Shown: one piece after another, positions 52,940 to 61,837 of the stretch | How the letters are laid out: each line of letters begins with the position of its first letter | Position numbering within the stretch: the first letter of the stretch is position 1 | NCBI GenBank assembly: GCA_028284775.1 | Contig: JANQRB010000021.1 | Coordinates: 1 to 64,000, forward strand | Reading direction: 5' to 3' | DNA: 64,000 nt | Origin: Candidatus Kapaibacterium sp. | GTDB lineage: Bacteria; Bacteroidota; Ignavibacteria; Kapaibacteriales; UBA7675 | The notes under the pieces: model-generated | Seen by the model: only the letters and a program-made list of their open reading frames with translations | What the model was told of the DNA's origin: nothing | Databases searched by the model: none | Made by a program: the position numbers and the translations under genes

Positions 52940-53512
52940 GTGTCGGAAACACCTGTCACTTTTGATTTCGATCGTTCGAAGCTCGCGCGGACCTACGACG
53001 TCGAACGCCTGCAGCGGGAGGCGCTCCATGCCGTTCAGCCTTTTCCAACGTACATCAATTATCACGTGATTCCCCTGACTGCCGCGGGTGCGCGCAATCA
53101 CGAAGTCACGGATTTCACCAACCCGGACTGGACGGATTGGATCGAGCTGCCCGTATTGAAGGAATGCCGCTATATCCAGGAAATTCTGGATTCCTTTGAG
53201 TGCCGCAAAACAAATATCCGGCTGATGCGCCTGGAGCCGGGCGGCCTGCTTCAGGAGCACACCGACCCGCAGCTCAATCTCGACTTTCGGAACCAGATTC
53301 GTTTGCATGTGCCGATATTCACAAGCGATGAGGTCGAGTTTATGTTAAACGACAGGCGGGTACCCCTGCAGCAGGGCGAACTCTGGTATCTGAAGTTAAG
53401 CGACCCGCATTGGGTGCGCAATCACGGACAATCGGAGCGGATTCAGCTGAGCATCGACGTCGTGTGGAATGAGTGGATTGAGAAGCTGATATTGGAAGGT
53501 GAAAAATCCTGA
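52940..53512 (+). CDS. Aspartyl/asparaginyl beta-hydroxylase family protein
   Basis: 190 residues. The start is GTG at 52940, fixed by a perfect AAAGGAGG seven to nine bases before it. The family core is GGLLQEHTDPQLNLDFRNQIRLHVPI, with likely iron ligands H107 and D109 and a second His in WVRNHGQSERIQLSIDVV (H162), followed by an Arg for 2-oxoglutarate (R167). The short type lacks a membrane anchor. Members hydroxylate Asp or Asn side chains in peptides, proteins or free amino acids. Substrate is unknown; it is close to the HTTM/peptide module but separated from it by 1.4 kb. Confidence 0.85.
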   Translation: MSETPVTFDFDRSKLARTYDVERLQREALHAVQPFPTYINYHVIPLTAAGARNHEVTDFTNPDWTDWIELPVLKECRYIQEILDSFECRKTNIRLMRLEPGGLLQEHTDPQLNLDFRNQIRLHVPIFTSDEVEFMLNDRRVPLQQGELWYLKLSDPHWVRNHGQSERIQLSIDVVWNEWIEKLILEGEKS

Positions 53513-53552
53513 TTCAGACAGATGCTGCTTGCCCCGCTCCTGTGCTCCAGCT

Positions 53553-54083
53553 TCAACCGTGGCAACAGTCGAGATAGATATACACCCGATTTTTGATCCA
53601 GAAATATCCCAAGAGGATGTACATCAGTGGCAGGAAGTTAAGCAGAAGCAGACGCCAGTCGGCGCGTTGATAGAGCCTGTGATAAGCGGACAGGCCAAGT
53701 AAGAAGATACATGCATTGACGCAGTACCAGATCGCGGGCAGAACCCGCTCAGCGCATACCCGATCGCCATCCATCTTGGCCAAAGCGCTATAACACTCAT
53801 AAATGAGATTGGGGTTTCCAGACACCACGAAACTTATGTAGAAAGCAACAAGTAATTGCATGCCGATTATGCAGCTGTTAAGCGTCCTTGAGGAAACATT
53901 GCGCAGGAGAAAAGGCAGCAACACCAGCAAGAGCAGGGAAGCCAGGATGTATTGCGCTCCGTAGAAAAAGTCGAAATATTCCTGCCGAACGGGAAGAATC
54001 CTGGCCTGGAGATTAAGATACGCAGGCAGCGTACCGGCAACGATTGCTATCTTGGTCCATCGACGTATAGGATTCTTTTGCAT
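53553..54083 (-). CDS. Integral membrane protein of unknown function
   Basis: 176 residues, four or five membrane helices: IAIVAGTLPAYLNL, YILASLLLLVLLPFLL, CIIGMQLLVAFYISFVVSG, VLPAIWYCVNACIFLLGLSAY, LLLLNFLPLMYILLGYFWI. The first part is basic (MQKNPIRRWTK), so the N-terminus is likely inside. Two Cys before the last Gly (YLDCCHG). Convergent with the hydroxylase gene, 40 bases apart. No family recognised. Confidence 0.6.
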   Translation of the reverse strand: MQKNPIRRWTKIAIVAGTLPAYLNLQARILPVRQEYFDFFYGAQYILASLLLLVLLPFLLRNVSSRTLNSCIIGMQLLVAFYISFVVSGNPNLIYECYSALAKMDGDRVCAERVLPAIWYCVNACIFLLGLSAYHRLYQRADWRLLLLNFLPLMYILLGYFWIKNRVYIYLDCCHG

Positions 54084-54649
54084 GCGGCTCTCCCGGTGGA
54101 ATCGATTTAGGATAGTTAGTAAACATGCACAGTCAAATTGCCTGTTTGCATATTACTTAAGAAACTGTGCCTACAACTCAATGGACAAATTGTTCAATCT
54201 CAAAAGACATGCCCTGGTCTCCGAAGCCGACCTGATTGCTCAGTAGCGAAGTTGCGGGCCGCCGCCGCGCTGCTTCAATGCCTTCTTTCACTATCTCAGT
54301 TGCCCGAAAAACCTAATTCCTGATTTCTCGTCTCCGCAGCAGTTCTACCTGGGCTGACGCGACATTGACCGCGATGAACTAATGAAGGCCAGGATAGCAG
54401 GCCGGGTTTCAATAGTGTAGAGTTACCGGATCCGGAGCGTGACAGTCTGCAAATGAAAAGAGGCTAAAATTCTCATGGAATACAGTTAGATTGCCGCGTC
54501 ATTGTGGACTGCCTATGCATCTCATGTGTTTCCGGATCATTGTTCGCTTCGCAATGACATTTTCAATTCGGAGTGCTTAATGTTCAGCGAGATATCGGCT
54601 CGGTCTAAATACAGCCTACAGTGAAATTTTAAGTCTCGATGGTGAATCA
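54084..54649. other. Gene-free stretch
   Basis: About 565 bases without a supported gene between divergent genes. It contains the promoters of the membrane-protein gene (left) and the oxidoreductase gene (right); neither was defined. Confidence 0.45.
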
Positions 54650-55627
54650 ATGAAGGCAATGGTATTCAGGAAATACGGCGGGCCGGAAGTCCTGCAGCTC
54701 AAAGAAGTGGCTAAACCCAGCCCGGGACCAAATGAAGTCCTGGTAAAAGTTCACAGCACTGCCGTCAATGATTACGATTGGAGCCTGATCAGAGGCAAAC
54801 CCTATCTGTATCGCCTCATGTTTGGCCTGTTAAAACCGAAGCGATACATTCCGGGGATGGAGCTGGCCGGCATTGTTGAAGCCTGCGGCGCCGATACTAC
54901 TTTGCTGAGAGCAGGAGACGCGGTCTACGGTGACATCTCCGACTACGGCTTCGGCAGCTTTGCCGAATACATCTGTGTTAATGAAAAAGCATTAACAAAA
55001 AAGCCCGGCGCTATGAGTTTTGCCGAGGCCGCATCTATTCCTCACGCAGCGATGCTTGCGATGCAGGGACTGTATAATTACGGTAATATCCAGGAGTGCC
55101 GGCGGATATTGATTAATGGCGCGGGTGGCGGTGTCGGCACCTTCGGGCTTCAACTCGCCAGGCTGCACGGCGCAGAGGTGACAGGCGTGGATACCGGCGC
55201 TAAACTCCGGATGATGCAGTCGCTTGGCTTTGATCATGTATTTGACTATCAGCAAGAAGACTTCACGAAGAATGGTATGCGATATGACCTGATTCTCGAC
55301 ACGAAAACCAATCGCTCGCCATTCGCCTACTTCCGCTCCTTAAACCCGGACGGGCGATACGTAAGCGTCGGCGGACAGCTGCCGCGGCTGTTTCAGGCCC
55401 TTTGCTTAAAACCATTGCTTTCCCTGTTCAGCCAGCGACAAATTCACGTTGTCGCCCTGAAACCAAATAAAGACCTGGCGCACATAAATGAGCTCTACGA
55501 AAGCAACAAACTCAAATGTATCATAGATGGTCCTTATCCCTTGGACAAAGCGGCATGGGCGATTCAGTACTTTGGCGATGCTAAACATAGCGGCAAGCTT
55601 GTGATTTCTGTCGCTGAGCCCGATTAA
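54650..55627 (+). CDS. NAD(P)-dependent medium-chain dehydrogenase/reductase (quinone oxidoreductase type)
   Basis: 325 residues. The opening MKAMVFRKYGGPEVLQLKEVAKPSPGPNEVLVKVHSTAVNDYDW is typical of zinc-free MDR enzymes. PGMELAGIVEACGADTTLLRAGDAVYGD follows. The nucleotide-binding loop is ILINGAGGGVGTFGLQLARLHGAEVTGVD. The Cys and His ligands of zinc alcohol dehydrogenases are missing. It likely reduces quinones or activated alkenes. Monocistronic. Confidence 0.9.
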   Translation: MKAMVFRKYGGPEVLQLKEVAKPSPGPNEVLVKVHSTAVNDYDWSLIRGKPYLYRLMFGLLKPKRYIPGMELAGIVEACGADTTLLRAGDAVYGDISDYGFGSFAEYICVNEKALTKKPGAMSFAEAASIPHAAMLAMQGLYNYGNIQECRRILINGAGGGVGTFGLQLARLHGAEVTGVDTGAKLRMMQSLGFDHVFDYQQEDFTKNGMRYDLILDTKTNRSPFAYFRSLNPDGRYVSVGGQLPRLFQALCLKPLLSLFSQRQIHVVALKPNKDLAHINELYESNKLKCIIDGPYPLDKAAWAIQYFGDAKHSGKLVISVAEPD

Positions 55628-55667
55628 ACTTCCATCTACTTTCACTCGCAAATTCACTTTCTCTGTA

Positions 55668-55916
55668 ACGAAGACAGCAATACTCGATCAATTCAGGCGC
55701 CACGTCACGAGTGAGTCTGAACTCGTAGCGAGGACCCTCAGTTTCTTAGAGGCCCGGCACTATCCCAAACGATCATTTCTGCTGCAAACAGGCGATGAAT
55801 CACGCTATGAGTATTTCATTATAGCGGGTTGTTTAAGAGCCTATGTCACGGATACTTCCGGCAATGAACATACCGTACTACTGGGCATATTGCATTTCAA
55901 AATCTGTGCCGTTTAA
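55668..55916 (+). pseudogene. Truncated Crp/Fnr-family regulator without start codon
   Basis: The frame reads KTAILDQFRRHV, then TSESELVARTLSFLEARHYP, KRSFLLQTGDESRYEYFIIA and GCLRAYVTDTSGNEHTVLLGI, the cNMP-binding half of Bacteroidota Crp/Fnr regulators. The expected ATG before KTAILD is ACG (55668-55670). Homology stops abruptly after VLLGI, and the frame ends 8 codons later at 55916. The DNA-binding half is missing. This is a decayed gene whose 3' part was lost. It follows the oxidoreductase stop by about 40 bases. Confidence 0.8.
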
Positions 55917-56235
55917 CAATCCAACACCGATGAAACCAGGGGCACGCCTCTTAGCAGCGTCTAATCAGCTTCAAGGGAAATGGATTGGTAGGTATTGAGT
56001 TAACCGCAAGTTGAACTTGAATCCCTGACGTTCAATGGACGGGGCGCAATATGTGAATGTAGGCAGATGAAGAAATATAAGTTTCAGTCTTCGGCTTCGC
56101 GCTGACCACTGCTTGATGAAAATGAGGATCGGAACACAATGTTCAGACTGCAGAATTCAATCTGCGGAATCTAACCAGCGTGTTGGCTTGCAAGTCCTGA
56201 TCACCAGTCCATCACAGTCAAAAATCCCGCCCCTC

Positions 56236-56342
56236 GTGGTCTGAGCGACCCGTGGTCTGAGCGACCCGTGGTCTGAGCGAAGCCGAAGACCACAAACCCC
56301 GAAACCACCGCCCCTCGTGGTCTGAGCGAAGCCGAAGACCAC
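56236..56342. repeat. Cluster of palindromic GTGGTCTGAGCGA repeats
   Basis: GTGGTCTGAGCGA occurs at 56236, 56252, 56268 and 56317. The first two are short (16-base period). The third and fourth are complete 26-base units that end in GCCGAAGACCAC, so each unit is a GTGGTCT...AGACCAC palindrome. A related fragment (CTTCGGCTTCGCGCTGACCAC) is near 56090. Similar GAGCGAAGCCGAAGAC repeats are scattered through many Bacteroidota genomes. Confidence 0.75.
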
Positions 56343-56579
56343 TATCATTAATTCTACACAAGCCGACAGCCAGTCAAGACTTCAGGCGGTGATCACCTAT
56401 GTTTGCCGCTTGGCGCGGAGAGACGGCCGCTGCCGCGCCTGCTGATTTCCTTCGCCCATCCTTGCCACATTTTCCTGATTTCACTACTTTCAACAGCCAT
56501 CGTTCTCGCGCTGTTTTCAAGCGATTTGACTAGACGAAACGAAAGGCAAACATTTTTCCAATTTGCGATGCTGAATAGT

Positions 56580-56942
56580 ATGAACATCAACCCCGAAGTC
56601 GACAAATACCTGGACAAGAAAAGCCATCCGATGACCGGCGAAATCCGGAGGGTCCGGGAAATTATCCTCGCGTGCGATGCGAAAGTCGAAGAGACGATCA
56701 AATGGAGCAGCCCGACCTTTATGTACAAAGGCAACATCGCCTCCTTTTTTATGAATGCTAAAAAATTCGTCAGCCTTATGTTTCATAAAGGCGCCTTGAT
56801 CCACGATGAATTCGGTCTGCTGGAAGGCGACGGCAAAGAAGCGCGCGTAGCCAGGTTCGAAAACATGGATGACATTGCCAAGAAACAGCAGGCTTTGGAA
56901 GCCCTGATTCGGCAGTGGATTGTGATGCGTGATGATCAGTAA
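56580..56942 (+). CDS. DUF1801-family (YdhG-like) protein
   Basis: 120 residues from the ATG at 56580 (MNINPEVDKYLDKK); an ATG four codons earlier is also possible. The frame is open further upstream, but that part is not family-like. DUF1801 blocks: TGEIRRVREIILACDAKVEETIKWSSPTFMYKGNIASFF, KFVSLMFHKGALI, then ARFENMDDIAKKQQALEALIRQWI. Fold is the iron-chaperone-like Fra/YdhG type; function poorly known. Preceded by the palindromic repeat cluster. Confidence 0.85.
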   Translation: MNINPEVDKYLDKKSHPMTGEIRRVREIILACDAKVEETIKWSSPTFMYKGNIASFFMNAKKFVSLMFHKGALIHDEFGLLEGDGKEARVARFENMDDIAKKQQALEALIRQWIVMRDDQ

Positions 56943-57197
56943 CCGGTAAACCCTCGTCCGTTTTTCCATGCGGCGGTGAGTGACGGCGTCAGCGGCTCTA
57001 AAGATCTGCTTTACCGCGTATACCTTTACAACGGGCCGTAATTCTTCGCGATACCGGAGTCACCCTCGCTCCGGGAGCAACAAGGGCTGCCTCTATTATT
57101 CCCTCAGATTCCGTATATTCACGCGATTTTTGTCCGGGCCGAAGCTACTTCGCCATAATTTGAAAATTGTAATCGACCAAAATTAATCCAGGGACAT

Positions 57198-57884
57198 ATG
57201 AACAAAATCGCAGCCGAATTTATCGGGACCCTCTGGTTGGTGCTGGGAGGATGCGGCAGTGCCGTTCTCGCGGCCGCCTTTCCCGAGCTGGGCATTGGCT
57301 TTGTCGGCGTATCGCTGGCCTTTGGTTTAACTGTCCTGACAATGGCCTACGCCATCGGCCATATTTCAGGCTGTCATTTGAATCCGGCCGTTTCGATCGG
57401 CCTGTGGATGGGAGGGCGTTTCGACAAGAAGGAGCTGTTCCCCTATATCGCCGCCCAGCTTTCCGGTGCCTTAACAGGCGCGGCAATCATCTATCTGATC
57501 GCAAGCGGCAAAGCGGGTTTTGAGGTCGGCGATTTTGCCGCCAATGGTTACGGCGAACATTCGCCCGGCGAATACAGCATGGTTTCGGTGCTCGTCACGG
57601 AAATCGTAATGACCTTTATGTTCCTGATCGTCATTCTGGGCGCGACCCACTCGAAAGCGCCGAAAGGCTTGGCCGGCCTGGCCATTGGCCTGGCTCTGAC
57701 CCTTATTCATTTGATTAGCATCCCGGTAAGCAATACATCCGTCAATCCGGCTCGCAGCACGAGTCAGGCCGTCTTTGCCGGCGGCTGGGCAATCGAGCAG
57801 TTGTGGCTTTTCTGGCTGGCCCCGATTGTCGGCGCGCTTCTGGCGGGACTTGTGTATAGAGTGATCTCACCGGAGGACAAATAA
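57198..57884 (+). CDS. aqpZ: Aquaporin Z
   Basis: 228 residues, six membrane helices and two half-helices with the NPA motifs at 62-64 ([10 protein letters not shown]) and 183-185 (NTSVNPARS). The selectivity filter residues F42, H171, T180 and R186 match E. coli AqpZ (F43, H174, T183, R189), so this is a water channel and not a glycerol facilitator. A GGGACAT sequence precedes the ATG. A copy of the dispersed element begins 5 bases after the stop. Confidence 0.95.
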   Translation: MNKIAAEFIGTLWLVLGGCGSAVLAAAFPELGIGFVGVSLAFGLTVLTMAYAIGHISGCHLNPAVSIGLWMGGRFDKKELFPYIAAQLSGALTGAAIIYLIASGKAGFEVGDFAANGYGEHSPGEYSMVSVLVTEIVMTFMFLIVILGATHSKAPKGLAGLAIGLALTLIHLISIPVSNTSVNPARSTSQAVFAGGWAIEQLWLFWLAPIVGALLAGLVYRVISPEDK

Positions 57885-57889
57885 AACCA

Positions 57890-58061
57890 CTAGTGTATTT
57901 TCAAATTAGTTATTTAATCCCCTCTTTGAGAAAGAAGGGCTAGGGGAGTTCGAATAGCCTAAGATTCATAACCCCTCCTCGTTCGGCGCTCAGTCCGCGC
58001 CTCACCCCCTTAATCTTAAGGGGAGGAAAATACATGAGAAACTAATTTGAAAAAGCACTAG
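57890..58061 (+). repeat. Dispersed inverted-repeat element, copy C (best preserved)
   Basis: 172 bases. The outer 22 bases at each end (57890-57911 and 58040-58061; CTAGTG...CAAATTAGTT against AACTAATTTG...CACTAG) are inverted repeats with two mismatches. Inside are CCCCTCTTTGAGAAAGAAGG with GGCTAGGGGAGTT, then CCCCTCCTCGTTCGGCGCTC and CACCCCCTTAATCTTAAGGG with GGAGG. No coding capacity. It follows the aqpZ stop by 5 bases and may act as its terminator. Confidence 0.75.
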
Positions 58062-58247
58062 AGCACTGCAGCTCGAAGTTTAAGTGGTGGATAGTCACAT
58101 ATCCTCTAAACCGAGCACGAAGCGGCAATGTGCCTTTAACGATGATTTTCCGACAGCCTGATAACTTGTCGCATCGCTGTCCGATTTCGGATGGATATTC
58201 CGCGACAACGAGCAATACTGTGATTCACTCAAATCTGACGACAAATA

Positions 58248-58760
58248 ATGAACGACACACTGGCGCAAGAGATCAGACGGGTTTCGCAGATCACCGGCGA
58301 GTTCAAGCTGCGTTCGGGACGGATCGAGCATGAATATTTCGACAAGTATTTATTTGAAGCCGATCCAAACCTTCTCGGCCGCATTGCAGAGCGCATGGTC
58401 ACGCTGATTCCGGAAGGCACGGAAGTACTGGCCGGACTTGAGATGGGCGGTATTCCGGTGGTCACCATGCTCGCCCATTTCTCGGGGATCCCAGCTGCTT
58501 TTGTCAGAAAAGAGGCCAAGAAATACGGGACGGCCAGGCTGGCGGAAGGCGCGGATATCGTAGGCAAGAGAGTGCTGGTCGTTGAAGACGTGGTGACCTC
58601 CGGTGGACAGATCGTTCAGTCGAGCAGCGATTTGCGCAAACTCGGCGCTGAGATCGACGCCGCTCTTTGTGTTATTGACAGACAACAGGGTGGTCGTGAA
58701 AATCTTGCAAGGAATGGAATCGGGCTCATCTCATTTTTGCGAAAGGCCGAGCTGGAGTAG
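58248..58760 (+). CDS. pyrE: Orotate phosphoribosyltransferase (short type)
   Basis: 170 residues. The PRPP-binding motif is RVLVVEDVVTSGGQ (about 108-121), with AGLEMGGIPVVTMLA and AFVRKEAKKYGTARLAEG (the flexible-loop Lys-rich segment). OPRTase joins orotate and PRPP to make OMP in pyrimidine synthesis. It is shorter than E. coli PyrE (213) but agrees with the short OPRTase type of about 170-180 residues. Its start overlaps nothing and no other pyr gene is in the window. A related phosphoribosyltransferase cannot be excluded. Confidence 0.8.
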   Translation: MNDTLAQEIRRVSQITGEFKLRSGRIEHEYFDKYLFEADPNLLGRIAERMVTLIPEGTEVLAGLEMGGIPVVTMLAHFSGIPAAFVRKEAKKYGTARLAEGADIVGKRVLVVEDVVTSGGQIVQSSSDLRKLGAEIDAALCVIDRQQGGRENLARNGIGLISFLRKAELE

Positions 58761-58796
58761 AGCTGCCGTATAATAGTCGGCAGTGCCGTTGCATAA

Positions 58797-58846
58797 ACTT
58801 GTTTAGCCGGCAATGTTGACTGATGATTATTGCCGGCATAACAAGT
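58797..58846 (+). terminator. Hairpin pair after pyrE
   Basis: Arms at 58797-58814 and 58829-58846 are complementary over 18 bases with a two-base mismatch. A smaller CTGCCG/CGGCAG stem lies just before (58763-58783). No T run follows, so function as a terminator is likely but not typical. Confidence 0.45.
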
Positions 58847-59059
58847 GGCCCTGACGCCTGAACCGTTCATCTTGTTAACAGTCCGCCGCTTCCCTCTAAT
58901 AGCCCTTGCCGGGCGCCGCCAGCGTTTCCAATGACGAAATTGGATCAGGAAAAATCGGGTTTGAATTTACTCATACCGGGTATATTTTTGCCGCAGCAAA
59001 TTTCTGAACGGCATCGAAAACACCTTTCGAACTCATTAATTGTAGCGGGAACATAAACT

Positions 59060-60376
59060 ATGCACAAGTCGCTTCTCCTTGTCTTCCTAATCATTGTCGG
59101 TAGTCTGCTTCAGGTCCAGGCTCAGCCCTGGCAGGCGACTAATTTGACCTCAGCTAATTTTCTGGCGATTTCCGCGGTCGAAAGCCATGATGGCGAATTG
59201 TTTGCCATCGTCTTTAACGGAATTGCCGGCGATCTGCACCGCTTGAATGCCGACAAGATTTCATGGTCACCGATCGTAGTTGATGGTATCGAGGGGATTC
59301 CGGGCTTCCTGCGGAGTAGCGGCGAACGACTCTATCTCGGTACGACTGGCCTCGGCTTTGGCATGCTGTATTACTCCGAAGACAATGGCGCGTCCTTTGC
59401 GCCCGATACGCTCGGCTTGCCGTCCGATGTCCCCGGAAAAATCGCGACCTTGTTCGGCCTGCAGTATCTGGGCGGCCGGATTATCGCCAACCATGGACCT
59501 GCCGGCTATTGGCTCAGGGAATCCGCCGAGGCGGGCTGGCGCGAAATAGTGACGCCGACTGCCCTCAACGGCGGTGTGGACCCGATCGCCTACGCCGGCG
59601 ACAGCTACTTTGCTTTTGACAATACCGGCAACTTCATCTTTTATGCCTCTGAAGGCGACCTTTCTTCCTGGACGGAACGCAGCGCTGATCTGCCGGAGAA
59701 CTTTACCGGTAGCATCCTCGAAGCGGATCAAGCGGGTGAGCGTTTGTATGTGGCCGGGGCAAAAAGCGACGGATCGGACTACGGCGTTTATTATTCGGAT
59801 GACGGCGGCTTTACCTGGACAGGTCTCGATTTGTCCGCATTCATCGGGACCGACGCCAAGGGCGGCCAACAGGAAGTGACCTCCCTTTATGCCAGAGGCG
59901 ACAGGCTGTTTATCGCTCTTGAAAATGATGCTGCCGACTCGCCGCCCAACGTAGTCAGTACGTCAACCGGATTTGCAGAACTCAAAGATGACAGCATGGG
60001 TCTGCCCGTCGATCCCGGCGGTGTGATGCAGGGCGCAAGCATCCTGGAGCATCAGGATTATATCGTTATGTCTCTCAACGTCCGCGATGTCTACATTAAA
60101 AAAAGCGGCGTCACCAGCGTTGCGGCTGCCGAAGAAAAAGCAGACTTCGGACTTTATCCCAATCCCGCCGGCGATTTCATCCTGCTCGATGTCGAATCGG
60201 TAGGACGACAACTACACGTTAAAGTATTCGGCATCGACGGCTCCCTGCTCCTTGCCGAAGCAGTTGAATCCGGGGCTGTCCGTGTTGACGTCTCAGGCTT
60301 AAGCCAGGGACTGTATGTGCTGCAGCTAGTGAACGAGGGACATCAAATTGCCGGACGGACCTTTATCAAACGCTGA
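59060..60376 (+). CDS. Secreted BNR-propeller protein with T9SS sorting domain
   Basis: 438 residues. Signal peptide (LLLVFLIIVGSLLQVQA-QP). Propeller-like blades with Asp-box traces (YYSEDNGASFAPD, YYSDDGGFTWTG). The C-terminal T9SS domain starts near 365: FGLYPNPAGDFILLDVES, LHVKVFGIDGSLLLAE, GLYVLQLVNEGHQIAGRTFIKR. Likely anchored on or released from the cell surface. It is a shorter relative in layout of the protein at 15361-17457. Ligand unknown. Confidence 0.85.
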   Translation: MHKSLLLVFLIIVGSLLQVQAQPWQATNLTSANFLAISAVESHDGELFAIVFNGIAGDLHRLNADKISWSPIVVDGIEGIPGFLRSSGERLYLGTTGLGFGMLYYSEDNGASFAPDTLGLPSDVPGKIATLFGLQYLGGRIIANHGPAGYWLRESAEAGWREIVTPTALNGGVDPIAYAGDSYFAFDNTGNFIFYASEGDLSSWTERSADLPENFTGSILEADQAGERLYVAGAKSDGSDYGVYYSDDGGFTWTGLDLSAFIGTDAKGGQQEVTSLYARGDRLFIALENDAADSPPNVVSTSTGFAELKDDSMGLPVDPGGVMQGASILEHQDYIVMSLNVRDVYIKKSGVTSVAAAEEKADFGLYPNPAGDFILLDVESVGRQLHVKVFGIDGSLLLAEAVESGAVRVDVSGLSQGLYVLQLVNEGHQIAGRTFIKR

Positions 60377-60502
60377 GCAGCGGCAGAGACACAGACCTCC
60401 AGGCGACCGACAATATGTTCCGATACATTCAGTGTTTGGGGGTCTGCTTAAGAACGACGGTCCGGGCATGTTTTTCGATTGCCGCAAGTGCCGGAAATCC
60501 AC

Positions 60503-60880
60503 ATGAATTTAAACCAGGTTACTGTTCCTTCGCTCGACCTGACAAAGTCGGTACCATTTTATGAGCGGCTCGGCCTTAAGTTAATCGTTCATTCAACACC
60601 GGACTATGCGCGCTTTGAGTGTCCAGAGGGAGATTCGACATTTTCGATACACAAAGTCAAAAAACTGCCGGAGGGCGAGGGCATCTGCGTCTATTTCGAA
60701 TGCGCAGATCTGGATGAGCATGTGAAATTATTGGTCGAAAAGGGAATTGTGTTCGACGAATTGCCCAATGACAAAAGCTGGCTTTGGCGGGAAGCGCGTC
60801 TGCGTGACGTCGACAACAATCGTTTGATTCTCTTCTTTGCCGGCGATAGTCGTAAGAACCCGCCCTGGCGCATTGGATAG
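60503..60880 (+). CDS. VOC (glyoxalase/bleomycin resistance) family protein
   Basis: 125 residues from the ATG at 60503; a TTG at 60479 would add eight. Opening MNLNQVTVPSLDLTKSVPFYERLGLKLIV, then YARFECPEGDSTFSIHK, and a second beta-alpha-beta unit with GICVYFECADLDEHVKLLVEKGI and ARLRDVDNNRLILF. Metal ligands of glyoxalase I are only partly evident, so the reaction is open. Monocistronic. Confidence 0.85.
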   Translation: MNLNQVTVPSLDLTKSVPFYERLGLKLIVHSTPDYARFECPEGDSTFSIHKVKKLPEGEGICVYFECADLDEHVKLLVEKGIVFDELPNDKSWLWREARLRDVDNNRLILFFAGDSRKNPPWRIG

Positions 60881-61075
60881 AGCAAGCGACACAAGTATCG
60901 CCCGAATCTTCGTGTGAGTTCAGTGGATGAGATGCTCTTGCTGTGCAGACTGTTCCAGTGTCCTTCAGCACGGCAATGCGCTTAGACGGCAGGTCGGGCG
61001 GAGTTTAAAGACGTACGACTGAGACAGCCCGCGCGTGATTAATAAAGAAGCTCGGCCTTCACACAAGCGGATTCT

Positions 61076-61837
61076 ATGATCAGAACCGTCCTTTATATTG
61101 CGACTATCTTCATCTGCTTTGCGGCCTGTCAACAAGAGCGCCTGGACAAACTCAGCATCGCCACAGCCGCCAACATGCAATTCGCGATGAGGGATATCTG
61201 CCGGGCATTCAGCGCTCAGACCGGGATCGACTGTCAGATAATCACTGCATCTTCAGGCAAGTTGACCGCGCAGATCAGCGAAGGCGCGCCTTACGACATC
61301 CTGGTTTCCGCCGACATGAAGTACCCGAATGACCTGCACCGGCGCGGGCTGACCGCTGCCCCGCCCGCAAGCTACGCCTTCGGCCGGCTGATCCTGTGGA
61401 GCATGACATCGGACGTCGAGCCCTCGCTTGCGGCGCTGAAAGATACGGCGCTGGACCACATCGCACTGGCCAATCCCGCTATCGCCCCCTACGGCGCCGC
61501 TGCGCTCGAAGTTCTGCGCCGTTGCGGCATGTATGAGCAGGTAGCGGACAGACTGGTGCTCGGCGAAAGCATTGCGCAGACGAATCAATTTATCATCACG
61601 CAGGCAGCCGACATCGGCTTCAGCGCAAAATCGGTCGTCCTCGCGCCGGCGATGAGAGGAAAAGGACGTTGGAAAGAGATCGACAGCAGTTTATATTCGC
61701 CGATCGTCCAGGGCGTGGCGATCCTGCGGAACAGAACAAAGCATGCGGAGCAGGCGCAGCAGTTTTACGACTATCTCTTTGCCGATCAGGCTCGCTCGAT
61801 TTTGGAACAGTACGGCTATGCCACGCATCGCGAATGA
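61076..61837 (+). CDS. modA: Molybdate ABC transporter substrate-binding lipoprotein
   Basis: 253 residues. Lipoprotein signal MIRTVLYIATIFICFAAC with the lipobox FAAC (Cys18). ModA text: LSIATAANMQFAMRDICRAFSAQTG, ASSGKLTAQISEGAPYDILVSADMKYP, ALANPAIAPYGAAALEVL, and GFSAKSVVLAP. Binds molybdate (or tungstate) outside the inner membrane and delivers it to ModB. First gene of a four-gene unit; its stop overlaps the next start (ATGA). Confidence 0.93.
   Translation: MIRTVLYIATIFICFAACQQERLDKLSIATAANMQFAMRDICRAFSAQTGIDCQIITASSGKLTAQISEGAPYDILVSADMKYPNDLHRRGLTAAPPASYAFGRLILWSMTSDVEPSLAALKDTALDHIALANPAIAPYGAAALEVLRRCGMYEQVADRLVLGESIAQTNQFIITQAADIGFSAKSVVLAPAMRGKGRWKEIDSSLYSPIVQGVAILRNRTKHAEQAQQFYDYLFADQARSILEQYGYATHRE

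Noticed and set aside
54600..54640. A short stretch resembles the last bases of the TPR gene (24211-24235).
   Set aside because: Only about 20 bases are alike, which is too short to call a gene remnant.
56236..56342. Short regular repeats that could suggest a CRISPR array.
   Set aside because: Units are palindromic, 16-bp steps have no spacers, and there are no cas genes in the window.
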